55,345 nt of DNA from Prevotella sp. (GTDB lineage: Bacteria > Bacteroidota > Bacteroidia > Bacteroidales > Bacteroidaceae), in contig JAFRQC010000048.1 of assembly GCA_017428805.1 (NCBI GenBank), forward strand, positions 1-55,345. The letters are read 5' to 3'. Numbering within the stretch: the first letter of the stretch is position 1; each line of letters opens with the position of its first letter. Positions 24,638 to 34,112 of the stretch are shown here, piece after piece. The position numbers and the translations under genes are program-made. Below the pieces are notes generated by a model. That model made no database searches. It saw only the letters and a list, made by a program, of their open reading frames with translations, and had not been told where the DNA came from.

Positions 24638-25869
24638 TGTCTTTTAAAACTGCCGCGAACAATGCGGTGTTCAAATGTCTGAGTATCTTTAAAGAGGTTA
24701 TACATAGGGCAGATCTTCTCAACAGCCTCAATCCATTCCTTAATGGTCTGGGCATTCTCTGGCGACAGCACGTGCAGGGTGTATCTGATGTTCTGAGGAG
24801 TGATCGGTGTTTGTTCAAATCCTTTTCGGCCTGCACGAGGATCCCATTCTGCCTCTACCGTCAGCGCAATTGAATCGATGTCAAGTGCACGTTCTGCTGC
24901 CTGTCCCAGTGAAATGTGGGTGATACAGGTACCGAGAATACCAAGTACTCCCTCGAGCGACGTGAAACCGAGATTAGTTCCACCAAGGTAGGCTGGATTG
25001 TCGTGCAGGATCAGGTACTTGTCGTTAACCGTTAACTGACGGATTCCGTTGGGGAACACCTTTACCCAAGGACCCTGTTTCGGGGCGAGTGCCCTAAAGA
25101 TTGCGGCGGTATCTCTCTTTCCTCTCTCAGCCCTGGCAGCCTCTACCTTGGCTTTGCTGGCTTGTTGTGCCTGGCGCTTACCATAGATATATTCACGCAA
25201 TGATGCCAATGTGCTGCCTTCAACTTTACGCTCACGTGGTGAACTCTTAAGGTCGATGATCAGTTTGGGAACTACGGCGCTCTTGACCAACGTGGCAACT
25301 GCCGAATTCTGCTCTGCCAACACCGCAAGCCTCTCCAATTCTGCATCCGAGGCAGGAGAATCAATATAAAGAGTGTACAGGAAATTGCGAGGATACCATA
25401 CACGATTGGTCTTCTCCTTGTCTGGCTGTCCGTGAATCTCAATGGTCAGCGAGTCGATATCGATACCCAGCAGGGCTGCCTGATTCAGATAGCTGTCAGC
25501 AAGATCAGAAGCAAATACAGCTTGGGCTGTCGTTGGGGTGTCGACACCAGAATCCTGTCCGCCGTGCGAATAACCGCAGTCACCGATATAGTGGAACTCT
25601 CTGATGCGCAATTCGCGTACTCCCGAACGGTTCTTGGCCGTAACATTGGCCGTCAGTGTCACAGGCTGTAATTCGCTGGCCGGTATAGCATTCCAGGCCT
25701 CAAGGGCCACCTTCCGCTCTTTCAGATGCTTGGGGAGTGAGGGTGCATTCTTCTCCAACTCTGTCTTCTGCTGGCCAGACTTGAATATATTGAGTGGTCC
25801 CTGGGCTGAGACGCTGTTCAGATTAAAAGCCAATGTGGCGATGGCAATGATTCTTGATATAGTTTTCAT
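24634..25869 (-). CDS. exported tandem OsmC-like protein
   Basis: A 411-residue protein with a signal peptide (cleavage near VSAQG, residue 22). Two OsmC-like folds follow. The first (about 60-205) has the layout GGQDSGVDTPTTAQAVFASD then GIDIDSLTIEI, but lacks the two catalytic cysteines. The second (about 270-405) has both: LGTCITHIS (Cys315) and EKICPMYN (Cys387), as in OsmC/Ohr peroxidases. A Lys/Arg/Ala-rich helix joins them. OsmC proteins reduce organic hydroperoxides and are usually cytoplasmic. Export, duplication and a place in a SusCD operon are all unusual. Handling of sulfane or hydroperoxide forms of an imported thiol compound is an inference. Confidence 0.75.
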   Translation of the reverse strand: MKTISRIIAIATLAFNLNSVSAQGPLNIFKSGQQKTELEKNAPSLPKHLKERKVALEAWNAIPASELQPVTLTANVTAKNRSGVRELRIREFHYIGDCGYSHGGQDSGVDTPTTAQAVFASDLADSYLNQAALLGIDIDSLTIEIHGQPDKEKTNRVWYPRNFLYTLYIDSPASDAELERLAVLAEQNSAVATLVKSAVVPKLIIDLKSSPRERKVEGSTLASLREYIYGKRQAQQASKAKVEAARAERGKRDTAAIFRALAPKQGPWVKVFPNGIRQLTVNDKYLILHDNPAYLGGTNLGFTSLEGVLGILGTCITHISLGQAAERALDIDSIALTVEAEWDPRAGRKGFEQTPITPQNIRYTLHVLSPENAQTIKEWIEAVEKICPMYNLFKDTQTFEHRIVRGSFKRQ

Positions 25870-25904
25870 TTTGTTTCTTTTATGAGGTTATTATTCCTGT
25901 CTGA

Positions 25905-27533
25905 TTATTCTCTTCCTATATAGGGGTTTGTGGTGATCTCAGATCCATCGTATCCGTAATTCTGCCATAGGTTCGGATTCACTTCACGCTGTGCCTGTGG
26001 AATTGGGAAGCGATAGTGTTTCATATCGATGTTCTGCTTGTTGTACTGCGGATAATCCGTTGCCAGCTTACTGTTCTTGATACTCTTTACCAATATCTTC
26101 CAGCGCTTCAAGTCAAGCAGATGTTTCTGTTCCAAGGTAAACTCCCATGAGCGCTCCTGGATAATGGCATCCTTAAACTCCTGATAGCCAAGACCTGCTG
26201 CAAGGTCGTGTGGTTGGGCACTGCTGCTGTTGATATTCTCACGGAAAGCACGGCGACGTACCTTGTTGAATGCGTCATAGGCAGCCTGGCTGGGGGCTTC
26301 GTCGCGTTCGTTTGCGGCTTCGGCAAGTACCAACAGCACCTCGGCGTATCGGATCACCTGACGGTTCATAGCGCGATCGCCTGCACTTGTCTCCGGGCTG
26401 TCATGATCAATATACTTGTTATAGCGGGAGAAACCCGATTCTCGTACACCATCACCATCACTGTCAAAATAGAAGTGGAAATAGCTCTGAGTTGACGGTT
26501 GCCATAAAGAGTCGGCAAAAGACACATCCTTGCGCTGGTCACCATCCTCATAAGAGTTTTCCACAGTGTTGTCAGGACCTGGGGCGATGTGAGGCAGCGA
26601 TACGCTATAAGAGGTTGAGAAAGAACAGTGGCAGAGGTGGTTTCCACCAGAGTTGTCGCCATTGATACTTGAACCGATATAGCACTGTACGGCGAAAATA
26701 CTCTCTTTACCATTACGGTTCTGGTTGTTCCAGTTGTCATAGAAGTTCTCTTCCAGACTGTATTCGCCAGAGTCAATCACCTTCTGGGCATATTGTACAG
26801 ACTTCCCAAAGTATTCCTTGCGCTGTGCGTCAGTCAGGTCATCATCCACCTGAGCCCAAGTGAGATAGACTTTTGCCAATGCTGCATTGGCTGCTCCACG
26901 AGTGGCACGACCAATGTCGCTGAGTCCGTATTCGCTGGCTTCTGGCAACCGTTCTGCAGCATCTTCCAGATCGTTTACAATCTGCTGATATACTTCTGTC
27001 TCTGAGTTCCTGACAGCGTTCTTACCACCGTTAGGAGTTGTTACGATGGGGACCGGGCCCCAGATCTGTACTGCATAGTTAAGCCAGTAGGCCCTAAGGA
27101 ACTTGGCTTCACCAATCACTCTCGAAGCAATGGCTGGCGATATGCCGGCAGGATTTTTCTCCAGTTTGTCGATGGCATCATTTGTGCGGGCAATAGCAGT
27201 GTAGATAGTAGACCATGCACTGACGATATAAGAGTTTCTTCCATCCCATGCCAGCAGTCCAAGCATACCTCCACCACCATTGGGGTTCTCGCCTGATACA
27301 GTAGTCTCGGTGGTCAGGTCGAAAAGATACATGAACGATGTACACATGGTGATGTTGTTGGCATACGAAGCGTTAACCAATGCCTGTGCGTCGGCATCAC
27401 TCTGAGGCAGATTGCTTTCGGCCAATTCACTCAAGTTACCCTGATCCAATGACTCGCACGATACCTGCGACAGGGTTATAGTAAGTCCTAACAGCAGCGA
27501 TTGTGCTGTACGATATATCTGAATCTTTTTCAT
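25905..27533 (-). CDS. SusD/RagB-family nutrient-binding lipoprotein
   Basis: A 542-residue surface lipoprotein (lipobox LSQVSC, Cys about 26) that caps its SusC partner. The TPR-like helices and conserved segments are present: AKFLRAYWLNYAVQIWGPVP, a RagB core, and the C-terminal SWEFTLEQKHLLDLKRW block typical of SusD. It lies 18 bp after the SusC gene. No carbohydrate-active enzyme lies in the operon; peptidases and redox proteins do, so a non-sugar ligand such as a peptide or thiol conjugate is more likely. Confidence 0.95.
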   Translation of the reverse strand: MKKIQIYRTAQSLLLGLTITLSQVSCESLDQGNLSELAESNLPQSDADAQALVNASYANNITMCTSFMYLFDLTTETTVSGENPNGGGGMLGLLAWDGRNSYIVSAWSTIYTAIARTNDAIDKLEKNPAGISPAIASRVIGEAKFLRAYWLNYAVQIWGPVPIVTTPNGGKNAVRNSETEVYQQIVNDLEDAAERLPEASEYGLSDIGRATRGAANAALAKVYLTWAQVDDDLTDAQRKEYFGKSVQYAQKVIDSGEYSLEENFYDNWNNQNRNGKESIFAVQCYIGSSINGDNSGGNHLCHCSFSTSYSVSLPHIAPGPDNTVENSYEDGDQRKDVSFADSLWQPSTQSYFHFYFDSDGDGVRESGFSRYNKYIDHDSPETSAGDRAMNRQVIRYAEVLLVLAEAANERDEAPSQAAYDAFNKVRRRAFRENINSSSAQPHDLAAGLGYQEFKDAIIQERSWEFTLEQKHLLDLKRWKILVKSIKNSKLATDYPQYNKQNIDMKHYRFPIPQAQREVNPNLWQNYGYDGSEITTNPYIGRE

Positions 27534-27551
27534 ACTGTTTCCTCTCTAAAA

Positions 27552-30500
27552 TTAATACGAAAATTTAACACCGAAGGTAAATGTGCGTGCGGCAGGATAG
27601 GTGCCACGATCAACATAACCTGAATATTCCGGATCATAACCACTATAATCAGTGATTGTCAGCAAGTTCTGTGCTGAAGCATAAAGATAAATGCCCAACT
27701 TTGTGCCATTACTGAACTTAGGCTTGAAATTATAGCCCAACTGGATATTCTTCAGTCTCAGATAACTGGCATCCTCAATGAAGCGGCTGTCAAGATAAGC
27801 ATTATAGAGGTTGAGTGCAAAGGCTTTGGGGGTGGTGGTGCTTGGGTTCGACTCCGACCAGCGATCAATCAATTTGGCAGATGCATTATAGCTGGCATTG
27901 GGCGACTCCAGTGCTTGCTCTAACTGATTGTAGAGCTTGTTCCCGTAAGAACCCTGGAAGTTGAAACTCAGATCCCAGTCTTTGTAGCGCAACTGCGAAG
28001 CAAATCCATAGGTAAACTTTGGCTGTGAAGAACCCAGGACCACACGGTCGTTCTCCTGATCTATCTCGCCATCGCCATTCTGGTCGACATACTTGGCATC
28101 ACCATATTCCACGTTCTTCTTCGTCGAAGGCGATGGAACCTTGCTCAAGTCGTCACCTTTCTGAACTACGCCATCGAACACCCATCCGTAATAAGTACCT
28201 AACGACTCACCTACCCTGATGATGGTCTGATTGCCATTGATGATCTCACTCTGCTGTGTACCAATGCTCGTCACTTCGTTCTTATTATGAGCGATATTGG
28301 CATTGACGGTCCAGGAGAGATCCTTTGACTGATAGAGTGTGGCATCGACGGCGAACTCAACACCATCGTTAGTTACATTACCTACATTGCTCAACTGAGT
28401 ACCGAAACCAGTGGTTTGTTCAACAGGGATAGACAGCAACAGGTCGGAAGTCTTCTTGTGGTAGAAATCAAACACAAAGCTCAAACGGCCCTTCAGCAGC
28501 GACAAGTCAAATCCCAAGTCATACGAGGTGGTTGTCTCCCACTTCAGATCGTCATTGCCGAGACCTGAGCGATAATAAGCCGTATTCTTTGTGCCGCTGC
28601 CAAAATAGTAATGAGTGGCAGCATAGGTTGAAAGGAACACATAGTCACCAATCTCCTGATTACCTACAGTACCGATGCTGGCGCGCAGTTTCAGATCTTC
28701 AAGCCACTTCACTCCCTTCAGCCACTTCTCTTCGTTCACATTCCAGGCCAGTCCAAGCGAAGGGAACCATCCCCATTTCTTGTTCTTGGCGAAACGTGAA
28801 GAACCGTCAGCACGCAGCGTGGCTGTCAAGTGGTAGCGATCCAAGAGAGAGTAGTTGATTCGTCCGATTCCTGAATAAAGCACTGATGTGACAAATTCAG
28901 ATTGAGGTGTTATCAACTGAGAGCCAGACTGCAGGCTATGATAAGAGAGGTTTTCGTTGGCAAAGTTCGCTGCTGCGGCCAATACCCTCTCGCTCTTCTC
29001 TTGTTGATAGGTGTAACCGCCCAACACCTCGATCTCGTGGATATTCTTCCATTTCTTATTCCAAGTCAGAGTGGCCTCAACCTGATCGCTTTCCCATCTC
29101 TTGGAGCCGATAGAACCATAGCCGTCAGTATTGAATCCCGCAGTAGAGGTTGAAGGACCATACACATCCTGACGTGTGTTGATGATATTCAATGATCCCT
29201 GCACACGCAACTTAAGTCCTTTGACAATCTCCCAGGAAGCAAATGCAGATGCCAGCACATTGTCTACTTTCGTCTCTGCGTCCACCTCACTCAGGTCGGC
29301 AATCGCATTAGGCGTCTGGCCGTTACGTACGAAATCGCCAGATTCAAACGGATTTGCATAATTGTAACTACCGTCAGCATTATAGATAGGAACAGCCGGT
29401 GAGGTACGGATAGCCTGTTCCAGCAGACCGCTCATACCGTTAGAATAGCTACCGAATGAATAGGCACCACGCTGAGTGCTCTTTGAGATATTACTCTTCA
29501 AACCGACAGTTACGTTCTTGAAAATGTCACGTTCATAGTTGATGCGGGCACCGAGGCGCTGAAAGTCAGTACCACGAATCACACCATTCTGATCGAGATA
29601 GTTACCTGAAATCAGGAACCGCTCCACATCCGATCCACCGCTCACAGAGAGCTGATGCTGCTGGGTGGTGGCTGTGCGGAAGAATGCATCTTGCCAATCG
29701 GTTCCAGCACCCCAGGTTTTAACAAGTTCCGGAGTTACGCCAGTAGCAGCCTTCTGGGCATCTGTGGCCAAGTCGAGATAAAGTTCACCCCACTGTTCTG
29801 CGTTGAGCAGATCAAGACGCTTACGCACTTGTGACACACCGATAGAGTAACCATAATCTATGTTTATACGCCCATGCTTACCGTTCTTGGTTGTCACGAT
29901 GATCACACCATTGGCACCTCGTGAACCATAGATGGCCGATGCCGACACATCCTTCAGAACCTCTATCGACTCAATGTCGGAGGGATTGATGGAAGCCAAC
30001 GGATTGAAGTTGCTGCCAGTAAATGAAGCGCCAGTTCTGGTAGCATCATTGCTATTGTAAATCAATACACCGTCAATCACGTATAGCGGTTCGTTACCTC
30101 CGTTGATTGAGTTTCCACCACGGATGCGGATATTGATTGAAGCACCAGGCTGTCCGGAAGATGCTGTGGCATCAAGACCGGCAACGGCTCCACCAAGGAT
30201 GTTATCGAGCGAGGTCGAAGTGCTAAGCAGTTCCTCGTTCTTCACGGTGGTCACTGCACCTGTCAGCTGTTTGCGCTTCTGGACGCCATAACCCACTACC
30301 ACCACTTCGTCAATGCGGTTTGAGTTATCAATCAGCTGTATCTCCACAGGCTCCTCAAAGTCATACACATCCACATCGAGGGCACGATAGCCTACATATT
30401 CAACTCTCAGGGTCAGCGGGGCCTCCACTTTGGTCTGGAGGGAGAAGTTGCCGTCGATATCGGTCACGACACCCTGACCCTTTTCTGATTTCACAATCAC

Positions 30501-30623
30501 CGAAGCTCCAATCAACGGTTCACCTGTACGGACATCGGTGATGTGTCCTGTGATCAGGCCTTGTGCAACAGCCAACAGAGGGCTGATTGCAACAAACGTT
30601 GCAATAAACAATCTTTTTACCAT
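27552..30623 (-). CDS. SusC/RagA-family TonB-linked outer-membrane protein
   Basis: A 1023-residue TonB-dependent transporter. In order: signal peptide (1-20), carboxypeptidase-like domain (GLITGHITDVRTGEPLIGAS), TonB box region (VDEVVVVGYGVQKRKQLTGA), plug (INIRIRGGNSINGGNEPLYV, SIEVLKDVSASAIYGSRGAN) and beta barrel ending TFTFGVKFSY. With SusD it forms the usual lidded import complex. Ninety bp separate it from the upstream substrate-binding protein gene; this gap holds a hairpin (30674-30700). Confidence 0.96.
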   Translation of the reverse strand: MVKRLFIATFVAISPLLAVAQGLITGHITDVRTGEPLIGASVIVKSEKGQGVVTDIDGNFSLQTKVEAPLTLRVEYVGYRALDVDVYDFEEPVEIQLIDNSNRIDEVVVVGYGVQKRKQLTGAVTTVKNEELLSTSTSLDNILGGAVAGLDATASSGQPGASINIRIRGGNSINGGNEPLYVIDGVLIYNSNDATRTGASFTGSNFNPLASINPSDIESIEVLKDVSASAIYGSRGANGVIIVTTKNGKHGRINIDYGYSIGVSQVRKRLDLLNAEQWGELYLDLATDAQKAATGVTPELVKTWGAGTDWQDAFFRTATTQQHQLSVSGGSDVERFLISGNYLDQNGVIRGTDFQRLGARINYERDIFKNVTVGLKSNISKSTQRGAYSFGSYSNGMSGLLEQAIRTSPAVPIYNADGSYNYANPFESGDFVRNGQTPNAIADLSEVDAETKVDNVLASAFASWEIVKGLKLRVQGSLNIINTRQDVYGPSTSTAGFNTDGYGSIGSKRWESDQVEATLTWNKKWKNIHEIEVLGGYTYQQEKSERVLAAAANFANENLSYHSLQSGSQLITPQSEFVTSVLYSGIGRINYSLLDRYHLTATLRADGSSRFAKNKKWGWFPSLGLAWNVNEEKWLKGVKWLEDLKLRASIGTVGNQEIGDYVFLSTYAATHYYFGSGTKNTAYYRSGLGNDDLKWETTTSYDLGFDLSLLKGRLSFVFDFYHKKTSDLLLSIPVEQTTGFGTQLSNVGNVTNDGVEFAVDATLYQSKDLSWTVNANIAHNKNEVTSIGTQQSEIINGNQTIIRVGESLGTYYGWVFDGVVQKGDDLSKVPSPSTKKNVEYGDAKYVDQNGDGEIDQENDRVVLGSSQPKFTYGFASQLRYKDWDLSFNFQGSYGNKLYNQLEQALESPNASYNASAKLIDRWSESNPSTTTPKAFALNLYNAYLDSRFIEDASYLRLKNIQLGYNFKPKFSNGTKLGIYLYASAQNLLTITDYSGYDPEYSGYVDRGTYPAARTFTFGVKFSY

Positions 30624-30673
30624 AAGTCTAAATGTGTTTTACTTGAACTTTGTTCGAGTTCCGTCGCGACTCG

Positions 30674-30700
30674 GCAGAGCTCATGCGAGCATGGCTCTGC
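30674..30700. promoter_or_regulatory. hairpin between the substrate-binding protein and SusC genes
   Basis: gcagagc-t-catg-cgag-catg-gctctgc forms an 11-bp stem with one bulged base. No T run follows on the minus strand, so it is more likely to be an mRNA processing or stability element than a strong terminator. Confidence 0.5.
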
Positions 30701-30713
30701 TCTCGCTGCTTCG

Positions 30714-31655
30714 TCACTTCTGTGCTGTCAGTCTGCTCTGTACATTGTGGATCTGAACGTTCGTCTCTTTACTGTCGAGATTAAGCAGACCAAATTCGTG
30801 GTTATACTTTGTGCCATTCTCGAGTATCCATTGCAGGAAACGGTTCACGGCGTCGTCGGCATTGTTGAACGATATGCCCACCTTCTCGACGGCCACCTCT
30901 GCGGGCTTGCCGTTCTCCAGCAAAAGCAGGATTTCGTCGAGCGTACCATTGTCGCTGAAGCTCTTCTCCAGGTCCTTCTTCAGATCCAGCCCCACGAGCG
31001 AGAGGTCACTCTTCAGATGACGGCTCTTCAAGTCGAAGATGTTCGACAGGGCGTTGAACGTCACACCCAGCGGATCCTTCGCGATGGCTGTGTTCAGGAA
31101 GAGGTCGTCGCCAGAGATGCGCTTGCCTCGGAAACTGCTGCTCTCCTCGCCGAAGTTATGGGCGAACGAAGAGGCTACCGACGAGGCGTTGCTACCGCTA
31201 TATATAATGATGGTCTCAAAAGTTTTGTTCTTCTTCACATCCTCATCGAAGTCGTCATTGAGGAAGAAGAGCTGCTTCAACTTCTTGGCGTTCAGGTGTT
31301 TGCCTTCGAGCAGGCGTGCTGCCTCAGAACTGCGTGCAGTAACAGGCAGCACAGCCGTCTCTCCGAAAAATATGATATGGCCAAAGAGTTTTTCGTTGTT
31401 GTCCTGATTGTCAGAGATAGTGACATTCAGGTCGATGTTACCCTGATTTCCTGAGCCTTTTACGATCTGGAACTCCACGCCCGGCTCAGTCTTGGCGTAT
31501 TCCTCTATCCACTTTTCAACCAACGGACGAGCGAAACGCGGACTCTTGATGGTGCGTACGCTGCTGTTCGTTCCGTTTACACTATTCTCCTCAGCTGAGG
31601 CGCTGCCCAGTCCGAGGCTCAATACCAATGCTATTGTAAATGCTATTCTTTTCAT
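30714..31655 (-). CDS. PstS-like periplasmic substrate-binding protein, first gene of the import operon
   Basis: A 313-residue protein with a signal peptide (cleavage near SASAEE). ATG 31655 (MKRIAFT) gives a standard signal peptide. The sequence SPRFARPLVEKWIEEYAK, followed by the hinge-like strands FGHIIFFGETAVLPVTARS, resembles type II periplasmic binding proteins of the PstS/phosphate-like group that occur beside SusCD genes in Bacteroidetes. No ABC transporter genes are nearby, so it may deliver ligand to, or sense ligand for, the outer-membrane system. It is preceded by about 175 bases of untranslated leader after promoter B. Confidence 0.65.
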   Translation of the reverse strand: MKRIAFTIALVLSLGLGSASAEENSVNGTNSSVRTIKSPRFARPLVEKWIEEYAKTEPGVEFQIVKGSGNQGNIDLNVTISDNQDNNEKLFGHIIFFGETAVLPVTARSSEAARLLEGKHLNAKKLKQLFFLNDDFDEDVKKNKTFETIIIYSGSNASSVASSFAHNFGEESSSFRGKRISGDDLFLNTAIAKDPLGVTFNALSNIFDLKSRHLKSDLSLVGLDLKKDLEKSFSDNGTLDEILLLLENGKPAEVAVEKVGISFNNADDAVNRFLQWILENGTKYNHEFGLLNLDSKETNVQIHNVQSRLTAQK

Positions 31656-31835
31656 ACTCTTTTTGTTTTGTTTGTTTTGCACCTATTATTATATATACAC
31701 TCCCTTTCATCGTCATTGCCATCATCTTCTGACAACAACACTCACGCATTCGCATATTACACATTCGTTTCATAATTCTGTTCTTTAAATTTAAATTTTC
31801 AATATTCAATTTTCAATGTTTATTATTTCTGGGTG

Positions 31836-31906
31836 CAAAGGTACGGCGATTTCCGCACTCCCACAATCCCCTCGATATGTCATTCTGCATACCATATTTA
31901 GGGTAT
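31836..31906 (-). promoter_or_regulatory. regulon promoter B, in front of the import operon
   Basis: Same architecture as promoters A and C: ATACC 31889-31893, eight bases, GGTAT 31902-31906; 22 bases to the -33 TTG (plus-strand caa 31864-31866); 20 bases to the -7 box TACCTTTG (31836-31843). The context AAATCGCCGTACCTTTGCAC is identical to that of the minus-strand promoter at 45183. It should drive the eight genes from the substrate-binding protein to the S9 peptidase. Confidence 0.88.
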
Positions 31907-32028
31907 TTGAATGGGAAGACCATAACAGGAGGCAGATTAATCTGTTTAATCCGCGCAACACGAGATTAATAAATTTATTTACAAAATATTTATCCATCCT
32001 CTTTTCTCGGAGAAACAAGGCACTAAAC

Positions 32029-32094
32029 TGGGACTTTCCTTAGGGTAAACCTCCAGTTTCCTTAGCCTAAACCCTCACTTTCCTTAGCCCAAAA
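32029..32094. repeat. three 22-bp tandem repeats
   Basis: The core tttccttag starts at 32035, 32057 and 32079, exactly 22 bp apart, each followed by a taaac- or caaaa-like end. The length and number recall iterons or tandem protein-binding sites. Confidence 0.85.
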
Positions 32095-32192
32095 TCTAAG
32101 TCTTCATAATTTACTGATTGTCAAACATATACAAAATCTACAAGAATTGATACGTTTGTTACGAAAAATATTAACACAAGATGACATATTCC

Positions 32193-32613
32193 CGTTACAG
32201 TTACAGTTGTTACAGTTAAAAAGATGACAATTATGACAAATGACAGTTATATTTTGGCACCCCAACCCAGCAGTCATTACACATTACATTGCAATGATCC
32301 GATTTTTTAAAACATGAGAAAATAGTGACTTAAGAATTATTATATATTATAATATATAATAATTTATAATATATATAAGTTCTTATGTAACTTCTTCAAT
32401 TGATGTTGTACACTCTCAAAATTGATTTGATTACAAAGTAATGTAATGTTCTACTTGGACATGTGGATTCCGTGTGGGCAATTGAATCCCAAGCGCAAAA
32501 TTTGGAACTGTCATTTGTCATAATTGTCATTTTTCCAAATTCTTCAGTTTGGGCACATCAAGCACAGCCCCAAGATAGCCCGTAATTTAACTGTAACAAC
32601 TGTAACTGTAACG
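32193..32613. repeat. nested inverted-repeat element, 421 bp
   Basis: Two perfect arm pairs: 28 bp (32193-32220 with 32586-32613, containing gttacagttacagttgttac) and 25 bp (32224-32248 with 32506-32530, containing gacaattatgacaaatgac). Inside lies a perfect AT-only palindrome of 30 bp (32335-32364) and weaker repeats of acattacatt. It encodes nothing I can recognise. It may be a non-autonomous mobile element or a structured regulatory or replication site. Confidence 0.8.
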
Positions 32614-32686
32614 TTTAAAGTGGGGAAGTGGGAAAATGGCATTCGGGTAGATCTTAGTGTGTTTTTAGTTATTAATGATTAATGCT

Positions 32687-32718
32687 ATATAGGACTCGCA
32701 GGGATGCGAGTCCTATAT
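32687..32718 (-). terminator. terminator-like hairpin after the GH13 gene
   Basis: A perfect 14-bp stem (atataggactcgca / tgcgagtcctatat) with a 4-base loop, 33 bp after the GH13 stop codon. Confidence 0.7.
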
Positions 32719-32750
32719 GCGTTGAATCTTAAATCTGGTGCAAATAGTCC

Positions 32751-34076
32751 CTATTTCAGAATCAGATATTGGAATGGCTCCAGCGTGAGTGTGCTTTCGA
32801 GTTTGAAGTCATTGTCTGTGACCTCATCCTTTGTCTCACGGCCCACCCAGCTTTCTGGAATCCGAACTGCCTTTGACTCGTTGCGCACATTAACGATAAT
32901 CAGGAAACTTTCCTCTGCGTCCGCCTTTTCAAAGATCAATACATTATCATCGGGCCATGCTCTCATCTTGCCCTTGCGCAGTGCAGGATGCTCGTTATAT
33001 AGTTCTATCAGTTCCTTGTACTCCTGATAGATGGCTGAATTGGCCGTCCAATCTACGGCTACATACTTAAAGAAATTGATAGGTTCAGGATAGCTGACCT
33101 CCTGCGAACCGTAGATTAGAGCACCTCCATGAGGGAAGATGCTTGCCACGTAGGCTGCCATTGCACCTCGCTCGTTGGTGAACTCTACGCATGGCGTGGC
33201 CTCAGTTGAGTGGTCATGATTGGTTGTAAAGCGAAGCTTGACTTTGCCAGCGGGCAGATTTGCATACTCTGCACTATCTGCCTTGATGAGGTCGGAGGCA
33301 GGAGCACCCTTCCACACCTTGACAATCTCATCTTTATAATCCCACCCATAGTTCATGTCGAAGCCTCCAACAGTGAAGTTATCCTCGTTCTTTCCCTCGG
33401 CCAGCATCACAATCTTGCGGTCGCCAGCGGCAGCACGGAGTTGTTCGATGGCATCCTTCCAGAAGTCGGCAGGTACACCGTCGGCTACGTCACAACGAAA
33501 GCCATCGATACCCACTTCAACAATCCAGAACTTCATGGCATCGATCATCGCCTCGCGCATGTCCTTATTATCATAGTTCAAGTCGGCTACATCTTCCCAA
33601 TTCCATGGCTGCGGGCAGATGATGGTGTCGGTCTTTTCGTCGCGGGTGTACCAATCCGGATGTTCCTTCACCCAAGGATGATCCCACGCCGTGTGGTTGG
33701 CCACCCAGTCGAGAATAATGCCCATACCGTGCTCATGGCACACCTGCGCCAGATGCTTGAAATCGTCGATAGTGCCAAACTCTGGGGCGATGGCCTTGTA
33801 GTCGCTGATGCAATAAGGCGAATTCTTGCCTTTCTCAATGCCTATAGGATAAATGGGCATCACCCACATCACGTTCACGCCCAAGTCACGAATAGAGTCG
33901 ATACGAGCCGCTACGGCGTTGAGGGAGTTCTCAGGAGCGAACACTCGGGGATTCACCTGATACATGGCGATGTCTTCTACTGCTGGCATCTCGAATGCCA
34001 CTTGCTTAGTCTCTTGTTTCGGATTACAGCCTACGACTGCTGCCAGAATGCTGATGGATAGAAATAGTTTCTTCAT
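32751..34076 (-). CDS. GH13 alpha-amylase-family lipoprotein
   Basis: A 441-residue secreted lipoprotein (lipobox AAVVGC, Cys 17). The GH13 conserved regions are present: DWVANHT (region I), GFRCDVAD with the nucleophile Asp (region II), MLAEGKNED with the acid/base Glu (region III) and FTTNHDHS (region IV). The short catalytic domain plus a C-terminal beta domain match Bacteroidetes surface alpha-amylases or cyclomaltodextrinase-like enzymes that cut starch or oligosaccharides. It stands alone with its own promoter and terminator rather than in a starch-utilisation locus. Confidence 0.92.
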   Translation of the reverse strand: MKKLFLSISILAAVVGCNPKQETKQVAFEMPAVEDIAMYQVNPRVFAPENSLNAVAARIDSIRDLGVNVMWVMPIYPIGIEKGKNSPYCISDYKAIAPEFGTIDDFKHLAQVCHEHGMGIILDWVANHTAWDHPWVKEHPDWYTRDEKTDTIICPQPWNWEDVADLNYDNKDMREAMIDAMKFWIVEVGIDGFRCDVADGVPADFWKDAIEQLRAAAGDRKIVMLAEGKNEDNFTVGGFDMNYGWDYKDEIVKVWKGAPASDLIKADSAEYANLPAGKVKLRFTTNHDHSTEATPCVEFTNERGAMAAYVASIFPHGGALIYGSQEVSYPEPINFFKYVAVDWTANSAIYQEYKELIELYNEHPALRKGKMRAWPDDNVLIFEKADAEESFLIIVNVRNESKAVRIPESWVGRETKDEVTDNDFKLESTLTLEPFQYLILK

Positions 34077-34112
34077 AAATCATTGTTTTTGTTTGGATAC
34101 ACTTTTCGTGTG

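Larger units (their letters stand above)
31907..32750. other. non-coding region of 0.8 kb with repeats
   Basis: I see no gene here. It is AT-rich, begins behind promoter B, and holds three 22-bp repeats (32029-32094), a nested inverted-repeat element (32193-32613) and the terminator of the GH13 gene (32687-32718). Short open frames across it have no signal or family features. Confidence 0.75.

Noticed and set aside
31806..32043. Short open frames on both strands across promoter B, similar in translation to frames at 45096-45320
   Set aside because: The shared peptide (CGSAEIAVPLHP-like) arises because the two promoter regions are nearly identical in DNA; the frames have no separate start signals and cross the -7 boxes.
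32029..32613. Chromosomal replication origin
   Set aside because: No dnaA, dnaN or clear DnaA-box cluster is present; iterons and AT-richness alone are insufficient.
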